A stretch of 64,000 nt of DNA, taken from the NCBI GenBank assembly GCA_045531895.1, contig JAZSEW010000025.1:1-64000 (forward strand), given 5' to 3'. The notes under the pieces are model-generated. The model worked only from the letters and a program-made list of their open reading frames with translations, did no database searches and was not told the origin of the DNA. Positions 7,626-15,884 of this stretch are shown piece by piece (position 1 is the first letter of the stretch; every line of letters begins with the position of its first letter). The stretch comes from SIG299 sp045531895 (GTDB lineage Bacteria; Bacillota; Clostridia; Lachnospirales; Lachnospiraceae). Made by a program: the position numbers and the translations under genes.

Positions 7626-9029
7626 ATGAGAGAAAAAAGAGAGAAAATGAAAAACAGAGTACAGGGTGGAAAGGATATGACCAAAGGTGAACCATTTAAG
7701 TTGATTTTGTGGTTTTCCATTCCGTTGTTGCTCGGCAATATATTTCAGCAGTTTTACAGTATGGTGGATACGATTATTGTAGGTAAAATTATCGGTACTC
7801 AGGCATTGGCAGCGGTGGGAACCACCGGACCGTTAAATTTTCTTGTGCTTGGCTTTGCCTCCGGTATTACCAGTGGGTTTGCAGTACTGGTGGCACAACG
7901 GTTTGGCGCCGGAGACGAGCATGGCATGAGAAAGGCAATGGCTGCAGCGGTGGAACTTGCAGCGGTGTTTACGGTAATTTTAACTTTGCTGGCCACGTTT
8001 GGTGCAAAAGGACTGCTTTATATGATAAATACACCGGAAGATATTTTTCAGGGAGCATACGAGTATATTGTTGTAATTTTTGGCGGTATGTTTACCATGA
8101 TGTTGTATAATTTGCTGGCATGTATTTTACGTGCGGTAGGTGACAGCAAAACACCATTATATTTTCTGATTGTGTCTTCTATATTGAATATTGTGCTGGA
8201 TTTAGTGCTTATTATCAACTTTGATATGGGAGTTGCAGGGGCTGCGTGGGCAACCGTGATTTCCCAGGGCGTTTCCGGTGTACTTTGCTTTATTTATATG
8301 ATGAAAAAATATCCAATGCTGCATTTGTCCGGAGAAGATTTCAAGGCAGACCGCTGGATGTATGGAAGACACTTATTTATCGGGCTTCCGATGGCCTTCC
8401 AGTTTTCCATAACTGCCATCGGCACGGTTATTTTGCAGGGAGCGCTGAATCTGTTCGGTTCCGCTACCATTGCGGCCTACACGGCAGCATGCAAGGTAGA
8501 GCAGTTGGTATCTCAGCCGGCCGGTACCTTTGGTGTGACTATGGCAAATTATGCAGGACAAAATCTTGGTGCGGACCGGGTAGACCGTATTAAGGAGGGT
8601 GTGACAAAATGTTCTGTCCTGACATTGATTTTTGCTGTTCTGGCAAGTCTGGTTCTGATTTTGTTTGGGGAACCGTTGACCAGATTATTTATTGACGGTA
8701 ATCAGCCGGAGGTTGTGGATACGGCAATGATTTATTTAAAAATATGTGCCATCTTTTTCCCGTTCCTAAACATGATTTTTGTGTACCGGAATATGTTGCA
8801 GGGTGTGGGTAAGAGTCTGATGCCGCTGATGGCCGGTGTGTTTGAATTGATTGCCAGAGGGGTGGCTTCCTTTACATTGCCGGGAATTCTCGGATTTACG
8901 GGTATTTGTCTGGCAGGACCGATTGCCTGGATGGCGGCGGCAATTCCGCTTGGAATTACTTATTTTATTGAAATTAGAAAGATGATGAAAGACTGGAAGC
9001 AACGTCAGATGGTAGTTGCAAACCGGTAG
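7626..9029 (+). CDS. MATE family multidrug/metabolite exporter
   Basis: A twelve-helix MATE transporter of the NorM/DinF type that exports cationic or drug-like compounds, usually driven by Na+ or H+. The family opening KDMTKGEPFKLILWFSIP leads to IFQQFYSMVDTIIVGKIIG. The duplicated six-helix halves are visible, with the second beginning near LFIGLPMAFQFS. The frame is open from 7554, but the basic, low-complexity stretch before the KDMTKG motif is unlikely to be translated. ATG codons at 7626 (AGAGG four bases upstream) and 7647 are both plausible starts, giving 467 or 460 residues. A strong terminator follows. Substrate unknown. Confidence 0.9.
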   Translation: MREKREKMKNRVQGGKDMTKGEPFKLILWFSIPLLLGNIFQQFYSMVDTIIVGKIIGTQALAAVGTTGPLNFLVLGFASGITSGFAVLVAQRFGAGDEHGMRKAMAAAVELAAVFTVILTLLATFGAKGLLYMINTPEDIFQGAYEYIVVIFGGMFTMMLYNLLACILRAVGDSKTPLYFLIVSSILNIVLDLVLIINFDMGVAGAAWATVISQGVSGVLCFIYMMKKYPMLHLSGEDFKADRWMYGRHLFIGLPMAFQFSITAIGTVILQGALNLFGSATIAAYTAACKVEQLVSQPAGTFGVTMANYAGQNLGADRVDRIKEGVTKCSVLTLIFAVLASLVLILFGEPLTRLFIDGNQPEVVDTAMIYLKICAIFFPFLNMIFVYRNMLQGVGKSLMPLMAGVFELIARGVASFTLPGILGFTGICLAGPIAWMAAAIPLGITYFIEIRKMMKDWKQRQMVVANR

Positions 9030-9039
9030 AAAAGAAAGG

Positions 9040-9095
9040 AAAAGCGCTTTTTCAAGGAAACTTCTTCACTTTACTTGAAAAAAGTGCTTTTTTTA
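9040..9095 (+). terminator. Terminator after the MATE gene
   Basis: aaagcgctttttcaag pairs with cttgaaaaaagtgcttt, with one wobble and a bulge, and a run of seven T follows. It separates the MATE gene from the exopolysaccharide locus. Confidence 0.8.
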
Positions 9096-9107
9096 TTGGG
9101 AAATTAA

Positions 9108-9116
9108 TGATATAAT
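9108..9116 (+). promoter_or_regulatory. Extended -10 promoter of the exopolysaccharide locus
   Basis: TGATATAAT is a perfect TGn-extended -10. The -35 position holds only the T-run of the preceding terminator, so the promoter would rely on the extended -10 or an activator. The leader to the PqqD-like gene is about 45 bases. I see no c-di-GMP riboswitch in it. Confidence 0.55.
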
Positions 9117-9163
9117 AAATTAATTTATAACATAGTGGATTATTATACGCTGAAGGGGAATAT

Positions 9164-9448
9164 ATGTGCAGCAGAAAACAAAACAAAATGTCAGAATATC
9201 AGCTCCGGCAGGCAGCCGGAAAGTACTGGCTGCTTCACATGGAGCAAAAGGGGGTTCCGTATGAGCGTCCGTTACAGTTGAATCAAATGGGTGCAGAACT
9301 GTGGAAGCTGTTACAGGAAGGAAAAACAACAGAACAGGTTATTAAAGATTTTGTTATCAGATATGATGTGCCGGAAGAGGAAATCAGAGATGATGTAATG
9401 CAATTCCGGCATCAATTGGCGGTCTATGGGGTTTTAATAGAGGAATAA
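9164..9448 (+). CDS. PqqD family small protein
   Basis: The 94-residue product has the compact winged-helix shape of PqqD-like peptide chaperones. LQLNQMGAELWKLLQEGKT is the core (N-x-x-G/A-x-x-I/L-W) and a helix with EEEIRDDVMQFRHQLAVYGVL follows. In characterised systems such domains bind leader peptides of ribosomal precursors and present them to modifying enzymes. Here it is the first gene of the exopolysaccharide operon, with an AAGGGGA ribosome site, three bases before the PelD-like gene. The matching elements downstream are a nucleotidyltransferase fusion (25959-28772), a leader-like peptide (28852) and an ABC exporter (29330). No radical-SAM enzyme is present. A role in binding that peptide is inference. 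Confidence 0.8.
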   Translation: MCSRKQNKMSEYQLRQAAGKYWLLHMEQKGVPYERPLQLNQMGAELWKLLQEGKTTEQVIKDFVIRYDVPEEEIRDDVMQFRHQLAVYGVLIEE

Positions 9449-9451
9449 TGT

Positions 9452-11650
9452 ATGAATATATTATTGGTTGGCGGTTCGGGTAGCCTTATAAATAACATCA
9501 TTATAAAACTAAATAAAGAAGGGCACAGAATTTATTTGCTGACAGGAAATAAATACAAACAGACTTCGTATCAGAAGGTTTTTGAGCGTTACAATTTTTC
9601 TTATGACAGCCCGTGTTTAAATGAAATCTTTGAGAGCGTCAGCCCGGATATTACGTTGTATATGGGTGCCTATGACACGAACTATGAGTGGGAAGAGGAA
9701 GAAAAGGATGCTGCCCGCTACGTGAATGGCTTGTCAAATCTGCTCATGGCGTACGCAAGAAAGCGAGAAGGCAGATTTCTGTATTTATCTTCGGAAGCAG
9801 TGTATTCCGGACAATATGATAATGATATTCCGGAGCAGACAACTCCTGTTCCGCAAGAAGAAAATCAACGCAGCATGGCTTATGCACTGGGTGAGAGCTT
9901 ATGCGCAAGCTACAGGGAATATTGCGGAAAGGATGTTATAACGCTGCGTCTGGATCATTTGTACAGCATTCCGAAGCGTAGAAGAGAAGTAAACAATATC
10001 TGTGCCGGATTCTGTCTGGAGGCATTACAAAATAAAACGATAACAATTGTAGAAGAAAACAGCTTTTCAATGATTTATGAAACCGATGCGGTGGAGTTTA
10101 TTTACCGTATGTTTGCAGCAAAGGAACATCATTATCCGGTGTATAATCTTGCATCATCGACCGTGATTTCCGAGAAGGAACTCGCGCTTATGGTACAGGA
10201 AGCCTTTAGTGAAAGGAAAGAAGAGCCGGAAGTGGAAATTATCTGCCGTCCGCTACCCGGTGAGCGTAGAGTACTTTCTAACCGCTTATTTGACAGTGAA
10301 TTCGGTAATCCGTACTGTTGTGAGATAAGGTCTATTGTGAACCGTACGGCAGCGTATATGAAGAAACACAGCTATGAATTTTTAAGAGGCGACAAGGCTA
10401 AAAAGCCGTTATGGAAGCGTATTTTGGAAAAGACGGGCTGGTTTGTGAAGGCTGCGGTTCCGTTTGTGGAAAATATCGTTGGATTTTTCCTGTTTTTCTA
10501 TCTGGAGAATCATTTTACCGCGGCAGGAATGTTTTCACGGCTGGACTTTTTATTACTGTATGTTTTGCTGTTTGCTATTTTTTATGGACAGCAGCAGGCA
10601 ACCTTTTCTGCCATTCTTGCTATTGTGGGTTTTTGTGCAAAACAGGCAAGTACCCGAAATGGCTTTGAAGTGATTCTGGATGCTGATACATACATATGGA
10701 TTGCGCAATTGTTTGTGCTGGGCTTTGTGGTCGGCTACATGAAGGATCAGTTAACAGCAATACACAAAGAAAATGAAGAGGAAAAAGATTATCTGTCAGA
10801 ACAGCTGACGGATATACAGGATATTCATACAAGTAATGTGCGCGTAAAGGATGCTTTGGAAACCCAGATTGTTAATCAGAGTGACAGTGTCGGAAAAATT
10901 TACAGTATTACTTCTGCGTTGGACCAGTACAGTTCTGAGGAAGTACTGTTCTATGCCGCAGATATTCTGGGACAGCTGATGAAGAGTGAGGATGTAGCAA
11001 TTTATACCGTTTCCAATGCAGATTATGCCCGACTCTTTTCTTACACTTCGGTGATGGCAAAAAGCTTGGGAAACTCCATACGGTATCCGGAAATGGAAGA
11101 ACTGTATGAAACCGTGGCAGCAGGTAAGGTATTTATTAACCGTAAAATGGATGAGCGTTATCCGTTGATGGCAAATGCCATTTTTGAAAATGAACGGATG
11201 GAAATGTTGGTTTTTGTCTGGGGTCTTTCCTGGGAGCGGATGACTTTGGGACAGGCAAACCAGCTGGCAATTATCAGTTCTCTGATTCAGAATGCGGTGC
11301 TTCGTGCAAACCGCTATATGGAAGCTCTGGAACAGCAGCGTTATGTTGAGGACTCCAGATTGCTGACTACGGATGCGTTTACTACACTGGTTAAAGCGCA
11401 TAGGAAGGCCGGTGAAAAGGGACTGACGGAATGTACGCTACTTAGGATTTTAAATGGTACGGGCAATCAGATAGAGGATGGAAAAGCATTGGCGTCCAAA
11501 CTCCGTTTGTCAGACTATGTGGGTACGTTAAGTGATGGTGGCATGTATGTGCTATTGTCCAATACAGCCAGAGAGGATGCATCTTATGTTATCCGGCGTT
11601 TTGAGGAAATTGGTTTTGCAACAGAATTTGTGGAGGGAAGAATTACATGA
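9452..11650 (+). CDS. pelD: PelD-like c-di-GMP receptor fused to an N-terminal SDR/epimerase domain
   Basis: The 732-residue product has four parts. Residues 1-320 form an extended SDR/epimerase-like domain (ILLVGGSGSLINN at the start, LYLSSEAVYSG, then Y144ALGE148). Residues ~340-430 hold about four membrane helices. Residues ~465-620 form a GAF-like domain after a coiled segment. The C-terminus is a degenerate GGDEF domain: R685LSD688, five residues, then SDGGM (694-698) where GGDEF would be. RxxD five residues before GGDEF is the c-di-GMP inhibitory site, so binding without cyclase activity is expected, as in PelD of Pel polysaccharide systems. The SDR lacks the catalytic Lys (Y-x3-E), so it may bind rather than convert a nucleotide sugar. 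The stop overlaps the next start (ATGA). Confidence 0.8.
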   Translation: MNILLVGGSGSLINNIIIKLNKEGHRIYLLTGNKYKQTSYQKVFERYNFSYDSPCLNEIFESVSPDITLYMGAYDTNYEWEEEEKDAARYVNGLSNLLMAYARKREGRFLYLSSEAVYSGQYDNDIPEQTTPVPQEENQRSMAYALGESLCASYREYCGKDVITLRLDHLYSIPKRRREVNNICAGFCLEALQNKTITIVEENSFSMIYETDAVEFIYRMFAAKEHHYPVYNLASSTVISEKELALMVQEAFSERKEEPEVEIICRPLPGERRVLSNRLFDSEFGNPYCCEIRSIVNRTAAYMKKHSYEFLRGDKAKKPLWKRILEKTGWFVKAAVPFVENIVGFFLFFYLENHFTAAGMFSRLDFLLLYVLLFAIFYGQQQATFSAILAIVGFCAKQASTRNGFEVILDADTYIWIAQLFVLGFVVGYMKDQLTAIHKENEEEKDYLSEQLTDIQDIHTSNVRVKDALETQIVNQSDSVGKIYSITSALDQYSSEEVLFYAADILGQLMKSEDVAIYTVSNADYARLFSYTSVMAKSLGNSIRYPEMEELYETVAAGKVFINRKMDERYPLMANAIFENERMEMLVFVWGLSWERMTLGQANQLAIISSLIQNAVLRANRYMEALEQQRYVEDSRLLTTDAFTTLVKAHRKAGEKGLTECTLLRILNGTGNQIEDGKALASKLRLSDYVGTLSDGGMYVLLSNTAREDASYVIRRFEEIGFATEFVEGRIT

Positions 11651-12558
11651 CAGAACAGGTAAAAGCATTGGGAATGGTCCTGCTGGCTAATGTTGTCATT
11701 GTTCTTATTTACTGGCTGGTTATACTGCCTTTTGAAAAAAAAGGAGAACGGAAGTCGTTTATTATCCGGGGCATTGTGATGCTTTTATGTCCGATTATCG
11801 GTCCATGTTTTTTTGCGATGTCACAGATATTATTTAAAACACTTTTTTCACAGCCGGTAGACCTGGATGGTGTTATCTTCAGCAAAGAGCGTGTACGTAC
11901 CTTTATTCGTGCCGATGAGGACAATGAACGGAATATGGTTCCGTTGGAAGAGGCAATTGAGGTGGCAGATACCGATGATTTACGCAACCTTATGATGAAT
12001 ATTGTCCGGGGAGATGTGCATAAGTCGCTGGCTGCTATTGCACTGGCATTAAACAGTGAGGATACGGAGACGGCCCATTATGCAGCATCGATTCTTCAGG
12101 ATGCATTAAATGATTTCAGAAATACGATACAAAAGGGACAGAATGATTTGGCAAAGTCCGAAAAGAACCGGGCAGTGCATGCAGGAATTTTGCTTGATTA
12201 TATGGATCAGGTTCTGATGCAAAAGGTATTGACTGAGGTAGAGCAAAAGGACTATGTACGTATTATGGATGAAATTGCTGAAGTGTTGTATGAAGATGCA
12301 AAGGAGCGGATGACCAGTAGCCAGTTTGAAGCAGTTTCTTTGCGACTTTTGGAAGTTAGGGATTTTGAAAACTGCAGGAAATGGTGTGAGAGGGCTGTTT
12401 TTCAGTATCCGAATACCCTGGCAACCTTTACCTGCCAGCTGAAGCTTTATTTCAACAGTGGGCAGAAAGAACGTTTTTTTGAAGTAATAGAGGAACTGAA
12501 GAAATCTTCAATAGTAATTGATAATGAAACATTGGAACTGATTCGTGTATTCCAGTAA
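11647..12558 (+). CDS. pelE: PelE-like membrane TPR protein
   Basis: The 303-residue product has two N-terminal membrane helices (about residues 7-28 and 40-62) followed by a cytoplasmic helical domain of TPR type, for example SQFEAVSLRLLEVRDFENCRKW and a later repeat. In Pel systems PelE joins PelD to the synthase PelF and transporter PelG at the membrane. The order D-E-A-F-G, the topology and the 4-base start/stop overlap with the PelD-like gene support this call more strongly than primary sequence alone. A short DDLRNLMMNIVRGDVHKSL segment lies between the membrane and TPR parts. Nothing suggests enzymatic activity. Confidence 0.72.
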   Translation: MTEQVKALGMVLLANVVIVLIYWLVILPFEKKGERKSFIIRGIVMLLCPIIGPCFFAMSQILFKTLFSQPVDLDGVIFSKERVRTFIRADEDNERNMVPLEEAIEVADTDDLRNLMMNIVRGDVHKSLAAIALALNSEDTETAHYAASILQDALNDFRNTIQKGQNDLAKSEKNRAVHAGILLDYMDQVLMQKVLTEVEQKDYVRIMDEIAEVLYEDAKERMTSSQFEAVSLRLLEVRDFENCRKWCERAVFQYPNTLATFTCQLKLYFNSGQKERFFEVIEELKKSSIVIDNETLELIRVFQ

Positions 12559-12570
12559 CAAAGGAGCAAT

Positions 12571-14412
12571 ATGATATCGTTCAAAAAGTATTTAGGTATC
12601 GTAGTCATGATGACGGTACTGTTTGCAATTTTTCTGCTTTCCGTGATTGTGAACGAGAAGGGAAGCTTTTATGATATAAATGAATATGCGACTAAGGAGA
12701 GGGCTTCGGGAGAAAACTGCTGGAAGGTATCCGGTGATGAGGAACTTATTTTACTGATTGGTAATGAAAACGAGAACCTGATGGATGTTGTGACTCAGTG
12801 GTGCACATATACAAAACGGGAATTACTGGTATTTGAGCAACCGGAAGAGTATCTTGGAATGACAGAGACAGTGAGAAGACCTTCCATGATTCTTTTAGAT
12901 GCGGCACAGTTGAAGTTCGGAGCTGATTATAAGGAGTTATCGGCTTTAGCTGAACAGGGAGTACCTTTAGTGCTTTGCAGTATTCCGGACTATCCTTATA
13001 TTGCCGGCTCAAAAGTATTGCGAGAGATACTGGGAATCCGGGCGGTAATGCCACGAGAGGCAGAAATTACCGGAGTGAGATTATACGATGGCTTTTTTCT
13101 GGGCGGTGAGGTGACATACAAGTCAGAAACAGAAGAGGAAGAAAAGCGGCAGGATATGGACCTGACGGTGCCATGGTATCTTTTAAGCAGCGGCACTAAA
13201 ACCTACATGGTTGGAACCATGGAAGAGGATGAGATTCGACGGAACGTAGGACTTGAAAAAGAAGCAGAAGGTGTGACAGGCTATTTGCCAAAACTTATTT
13301 GGAGAAACAGTTACAAGGACTGCAGGGTTTTTGTTGTGAACGGGGAATATATGTCAACACTGGCAGGCCTGGGGATTTTAAGCAGCTTCTGTTATGAGAC
13401 AAAGGAATATGAATTATATCCGGTAGTAAATGCACAGAATGTGCTGATTCAGAATTATCCGAATTTTTCAGACGAAAATGAAACAAAATTGTTTGAGATA
13501 TACAGCCGAAACCCGCAGATGGTGTTTCAGGGGATTATGTGGCCGAGTGTTTCTTCCATGGCGAAGGCAAACGGTTTAAAACTAACCTGCTTTTTTAATC
13601 CGCAATATCAGTATGGGGATGCGTTTAAACCAAAAGGGGAAGAGGTCCCGTTTTATTTAAAGCAGCTAAGAGAAATTAATTCGGAGGCAGGTATGGCATT
13701 GTCCTATGATGCGACAACCTCCTTCGATGATATGCTTAAGGAGGACACATACTTTTACCGGTCATTAAACAGCGAATACCGCTATCAGACTATATTTGCG
13801 GAAGAAAAGGATTTGGCTGCGGTACAGGAAAATCTGGAAGGAGATTCGATGCTGAACGAAGTTGTGACGGTTGGCAGCAGATATCAGAAAGGGGAACCGC
13901 TGCTTTCCTATATTTCAGATGAGGTAACTTTGCAAAGAACCACAGGAGTTGCAGAAAGTCATTCTTATACGGATGATTTTGTTGTACGAGGGATTGAAAC
14001 TGCGTTAATGTATTCCAACGTTCTGGTGGATTTGCAGAAGGCAGTGTGGCCTCAGGAAGAAGCAGATGAGTGGCAGAACCTATATGATGACATGTCCAGT
14101 AATGTGAGTACCTACTGGGATTCATTCAGTGATTATGAGCAGACAACGCTGTCAGAAAGTGACTGTCGGGTGCGCAATCTTCTGAATATGGATTATTCCC
14201 ATAAAAGGGAATCAGATATCCTTGTACTTCAGGTGAAAAATGTGGAGGCAGAGTCTTATTTTTTACTGCGTACTCATGAAGAAAAAATTTCATCCATAAC
14301 TGGTGGAGACTATTTGAAACTGGAGGCAGATGCCTACCTGATAAAAGCGGAAGAAACGGTAGTAGAAATTAATCTGGAGCCGGTTTCTTTAAAGGAGCAG
14401 ATTGAGAAATGA
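12571..14412 (+). CDS. PelA-like/DUF2194 membrane-anchored putative polysaccharide deacetylase
   Basis: The 613-residue product has an N-terminal signal anchor (about residues 8-26) and a large extracytoplasmic region. Residues ~60-260 look like a flavodoxin-like/Rossmann lobe (LILLIGNENEN, MILLDAAQLKFG). From ~270 on, RVFVVNGEYMS, GIMWPSVSSMAK and GVAESHSYTDDF resemble the deacetylase-type barrel of DUF2194/PelA. In Gram-positive Pel clusters the third gene encodes a deacetylase that acts on the exported GalNAc-rich polymer. I find no canonical TFDDG motif and no clear HxxxH, and the usual NGD reads NGE here. Activity is therefore uncertain and the name rests on position and fold. It ends with an ATGA overlap with pelF. 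Confidence 0.6.
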   Translation: MISFKKYLGIVVMMTVLFAIFLLSVIVNEKGSFYDINEYATKERASGENCWKVSGDEELILLIGNENENLMDVVTQWCTYTKRELLVFEQPEEYLGMTETVRRPSMILLDAAQLKFGADYKELSALAEQGVPLVLCSIPDYPYIAGSKVLREILGIRAVMPREAEITGVRLYDGFFLGGEVTYKSETEEEEKRQDMDLTVPWYLLSSGTKTYMVGTMEEDEIRRNVGLEKEAEGVTGYLPKLIWRNSYKDCRVFVVNGEYMSTLAGLGILSSFCYETKEYELYPVVNAQNVLIQNYPNFSDENETKLFEIYSRNPQMVFQGIMWPSVSSMAKANGLKLTCFFNPQYQYGDAFKPKGEEVPFYLKQLREINSEAGMALSYDATTSFDDMLKEDTYFYRSLNSEYRYQTIFAEEKDLAAVQENLEGDSMLNEVVTVGSRYQKGEPLLSYISDEVTLQRTTGVAESHSYTDDFVVRGIETALMYSNVLVDLQKAVWPQEEADEWQNLYDDMSSNVSTYWDSFSDYEQTTLSESDCRVRNLLNMDYSHKRESDILVLQVKNVEAESYFLLRTHEEKISSITGGDYLKLEADAYLIKAEETVVEINLEPVSLKEQIEK

Positions 14413-15878
14413 AAATATGTCTTGTGGCGGAAGGCTGTTACCCATATGTGGTGGGTGGTGTATCCAGCTGGATACATAGTATGATAAAAGCTTTCCCAAA
14501 TATAGAATTTTCCATATTGGCAATTGTGGCAAACCGCTCCCAACGGGGAAAGTTTGTCTATGAGCTTCCTGAAAATGTCACAGAAGTGTATGAGGCATAT
14601 CTGGATGATTATGACTGGGAATCAAGACACAGAAATAAAAGAAAAAAGCAGAAGAAGCTGGATGAACGGCAGCACAATGCATTACGAAGTATTATTCTGA
14701 ATCAGGAAGTGGACTGGGATACTTTGTTTGAAATGTTCCAGAATGAAAAAATGTCCATTGATGATTTACTTATGGGACCGGATTTTCTTGAGGTAGTAAG
14801 GGAATCTTATAACATGAGGTTTTCTCAGATGGTGTTTTCTGATTTTTTGTGGACGGTGCGTTCGATATATCTTCCACTGTTTTTAATATTAAAAACACCG
14901 GTTCCGTCGGCAGACATTTATCACTGCGTGGCAACCGGTTATGCAGGGGTACTGGGCAGTATGGCACAGAAGCTGTATGGCTGTGGACTGCTTGTGTCAG
15001 AGCATGGAATTTATACGAGAGAACGAGAGGAAGAATTGTTAAAGGCAACCTGGGTGGCCGGAGTATACAAAAATATCTGGATTGAGCAGTTTCGTAAAAT
15101 GTCAAAGCTGGCATATGAAAGGGCAGACATTGTAACCTGTCTCTTCTCTCATGCAAAGCAACTACAGATTGGCCTTGGCTGCAGCGAAGAAAAGATTGTT
15201 ATTACTCCAAACGGTATTGATGCGGCACGTCTGGCAAATTTACCGGGAAAAGTACCTACGGATGAGTATATTAATGTAGGGGCGGTGCTTCGTGTCACAC
15301 CGATTAAAGATGTAAAGACCATGATTCGGGCCTTTGCGTTTGCCAGTCAGAGAGTAAAAAATCTTCGGTTATGGATTATGGGACCATGTGATGAAGAACC
15401 GGAATATGCAGAGGAGTGTTATGAACTGGTGGAACGACAGGAAATCTCCGGTGTGTTTTTTACCGGACGTGTAGATATCCGTGAGTATTTGGGAAGAATG
15501 GATTTTACAATTCTTACCAGTATCAGTGAAGGACAGCCTTTAACTATTCTAGAGAGTTATGCGGCTCATAAACCGGTGATTGCCACGGATGTGGGAAACT
15601 GCCGGGAACTGATTTACGGGGAAGGTGACGGATATGGTACGGCCGGAATTCTGACCCACATTATGAATGTAGGTGAAATTGCAGATGCCATGGTGCAGAT
15701 GGCAGTTTCGCCGGAGTTACGAAAACGAATGGGAAATTGCGGATATCATCGTTTAATGGGCCGCTATCAGTTACATCAGATGCAGGAACAATATGAAAAA
15801 CTGTATAAGAGATTGTGTATTCAGGGAGACGGTATCTGGCCGATGCACGATTTTCATATAGAACAGCAGGAAAGGTAA
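14409..15878 (+). CDS. pelF: PelF glycosyltransferase (GT4)
   Basis: The 489-residue cytoplasmic GT-B enzyme matches PelF, the polymerising transferase of Pel exopolysaccharide. The N-terminus MKICLVAEGCYPYVVGGVSS and WIHSMIKAFP is the PelF opening. The acceptor half ends near YHCVATGYAGVLGSM and LLVSEHGIYTRERE. The donor half has VITPNGID, GAVLRVTPIKDVKT and the GT4 E-x7-E motif in ISEGQPLTILES. PelF uses UDP-sugars, in characterised cases UDP-GalNAc/GlcNAc. Its gene overlaps the PelA-like gene by four bases and is followed six bases later by pelG. This is the most secure member of the cluster. Confidence 0.92.
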   Translation: MKICLVAEGCYPYVVGGVSSWIHSMIKAFPNIEFSILAIVANRSQRGKFVYELPENVTEVYEAYLDDYDWESRHRNKRKKQKKLDERQHNALRSIILNQEVDWDTLFEMFQNEKMSIDDLLMGPDFLEVVRESYNMRFSQMVFSDFLWTVRSIYLPLFLILKTPVPSADIYHCVATGYAGVLGSMAQKLYGCGLLVSEHGIYTREREEELLKATWVAGVYKNIWIEQFRKMSKLAYERADIVTCLFSHAKQLQIGLGCSEEKIVITPNGIDAARLANLPGKVPTDEYINVGAVLRVTPIKDVKTMIRAFAFASQRVKNLRLWIMGPCDEEPEYAEECYELVERQEISGVFFTGRVDIREYLGRMDFTILTSISEGQPLTILESYAAHKPVIATDVGNCRELIYGEGDGYGTAGILTHIMNVGEIADAMVQMAVSPELRKRMGNCGYHRLMGRYQLHQMQEQYEKLYKRLCIQGDGIWPMHDFHIEQQER

Positions 15879-15884
15879 AAAAAC

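Noticed and set aside
9117..9163. c-di-GMP riboswitch before the Pel-type locus
   Set aside because: The leader is about 40 bases, too short, and none of the conserved riboswitch segments was seen.
10796..11401. 201-codon open frame on the minus strand inside the PelD-like gene
   Set aside because: It mirrors the GAF/GGDEF region of a well-supported + strand gene, has no ribosome site and no recognisable domain.
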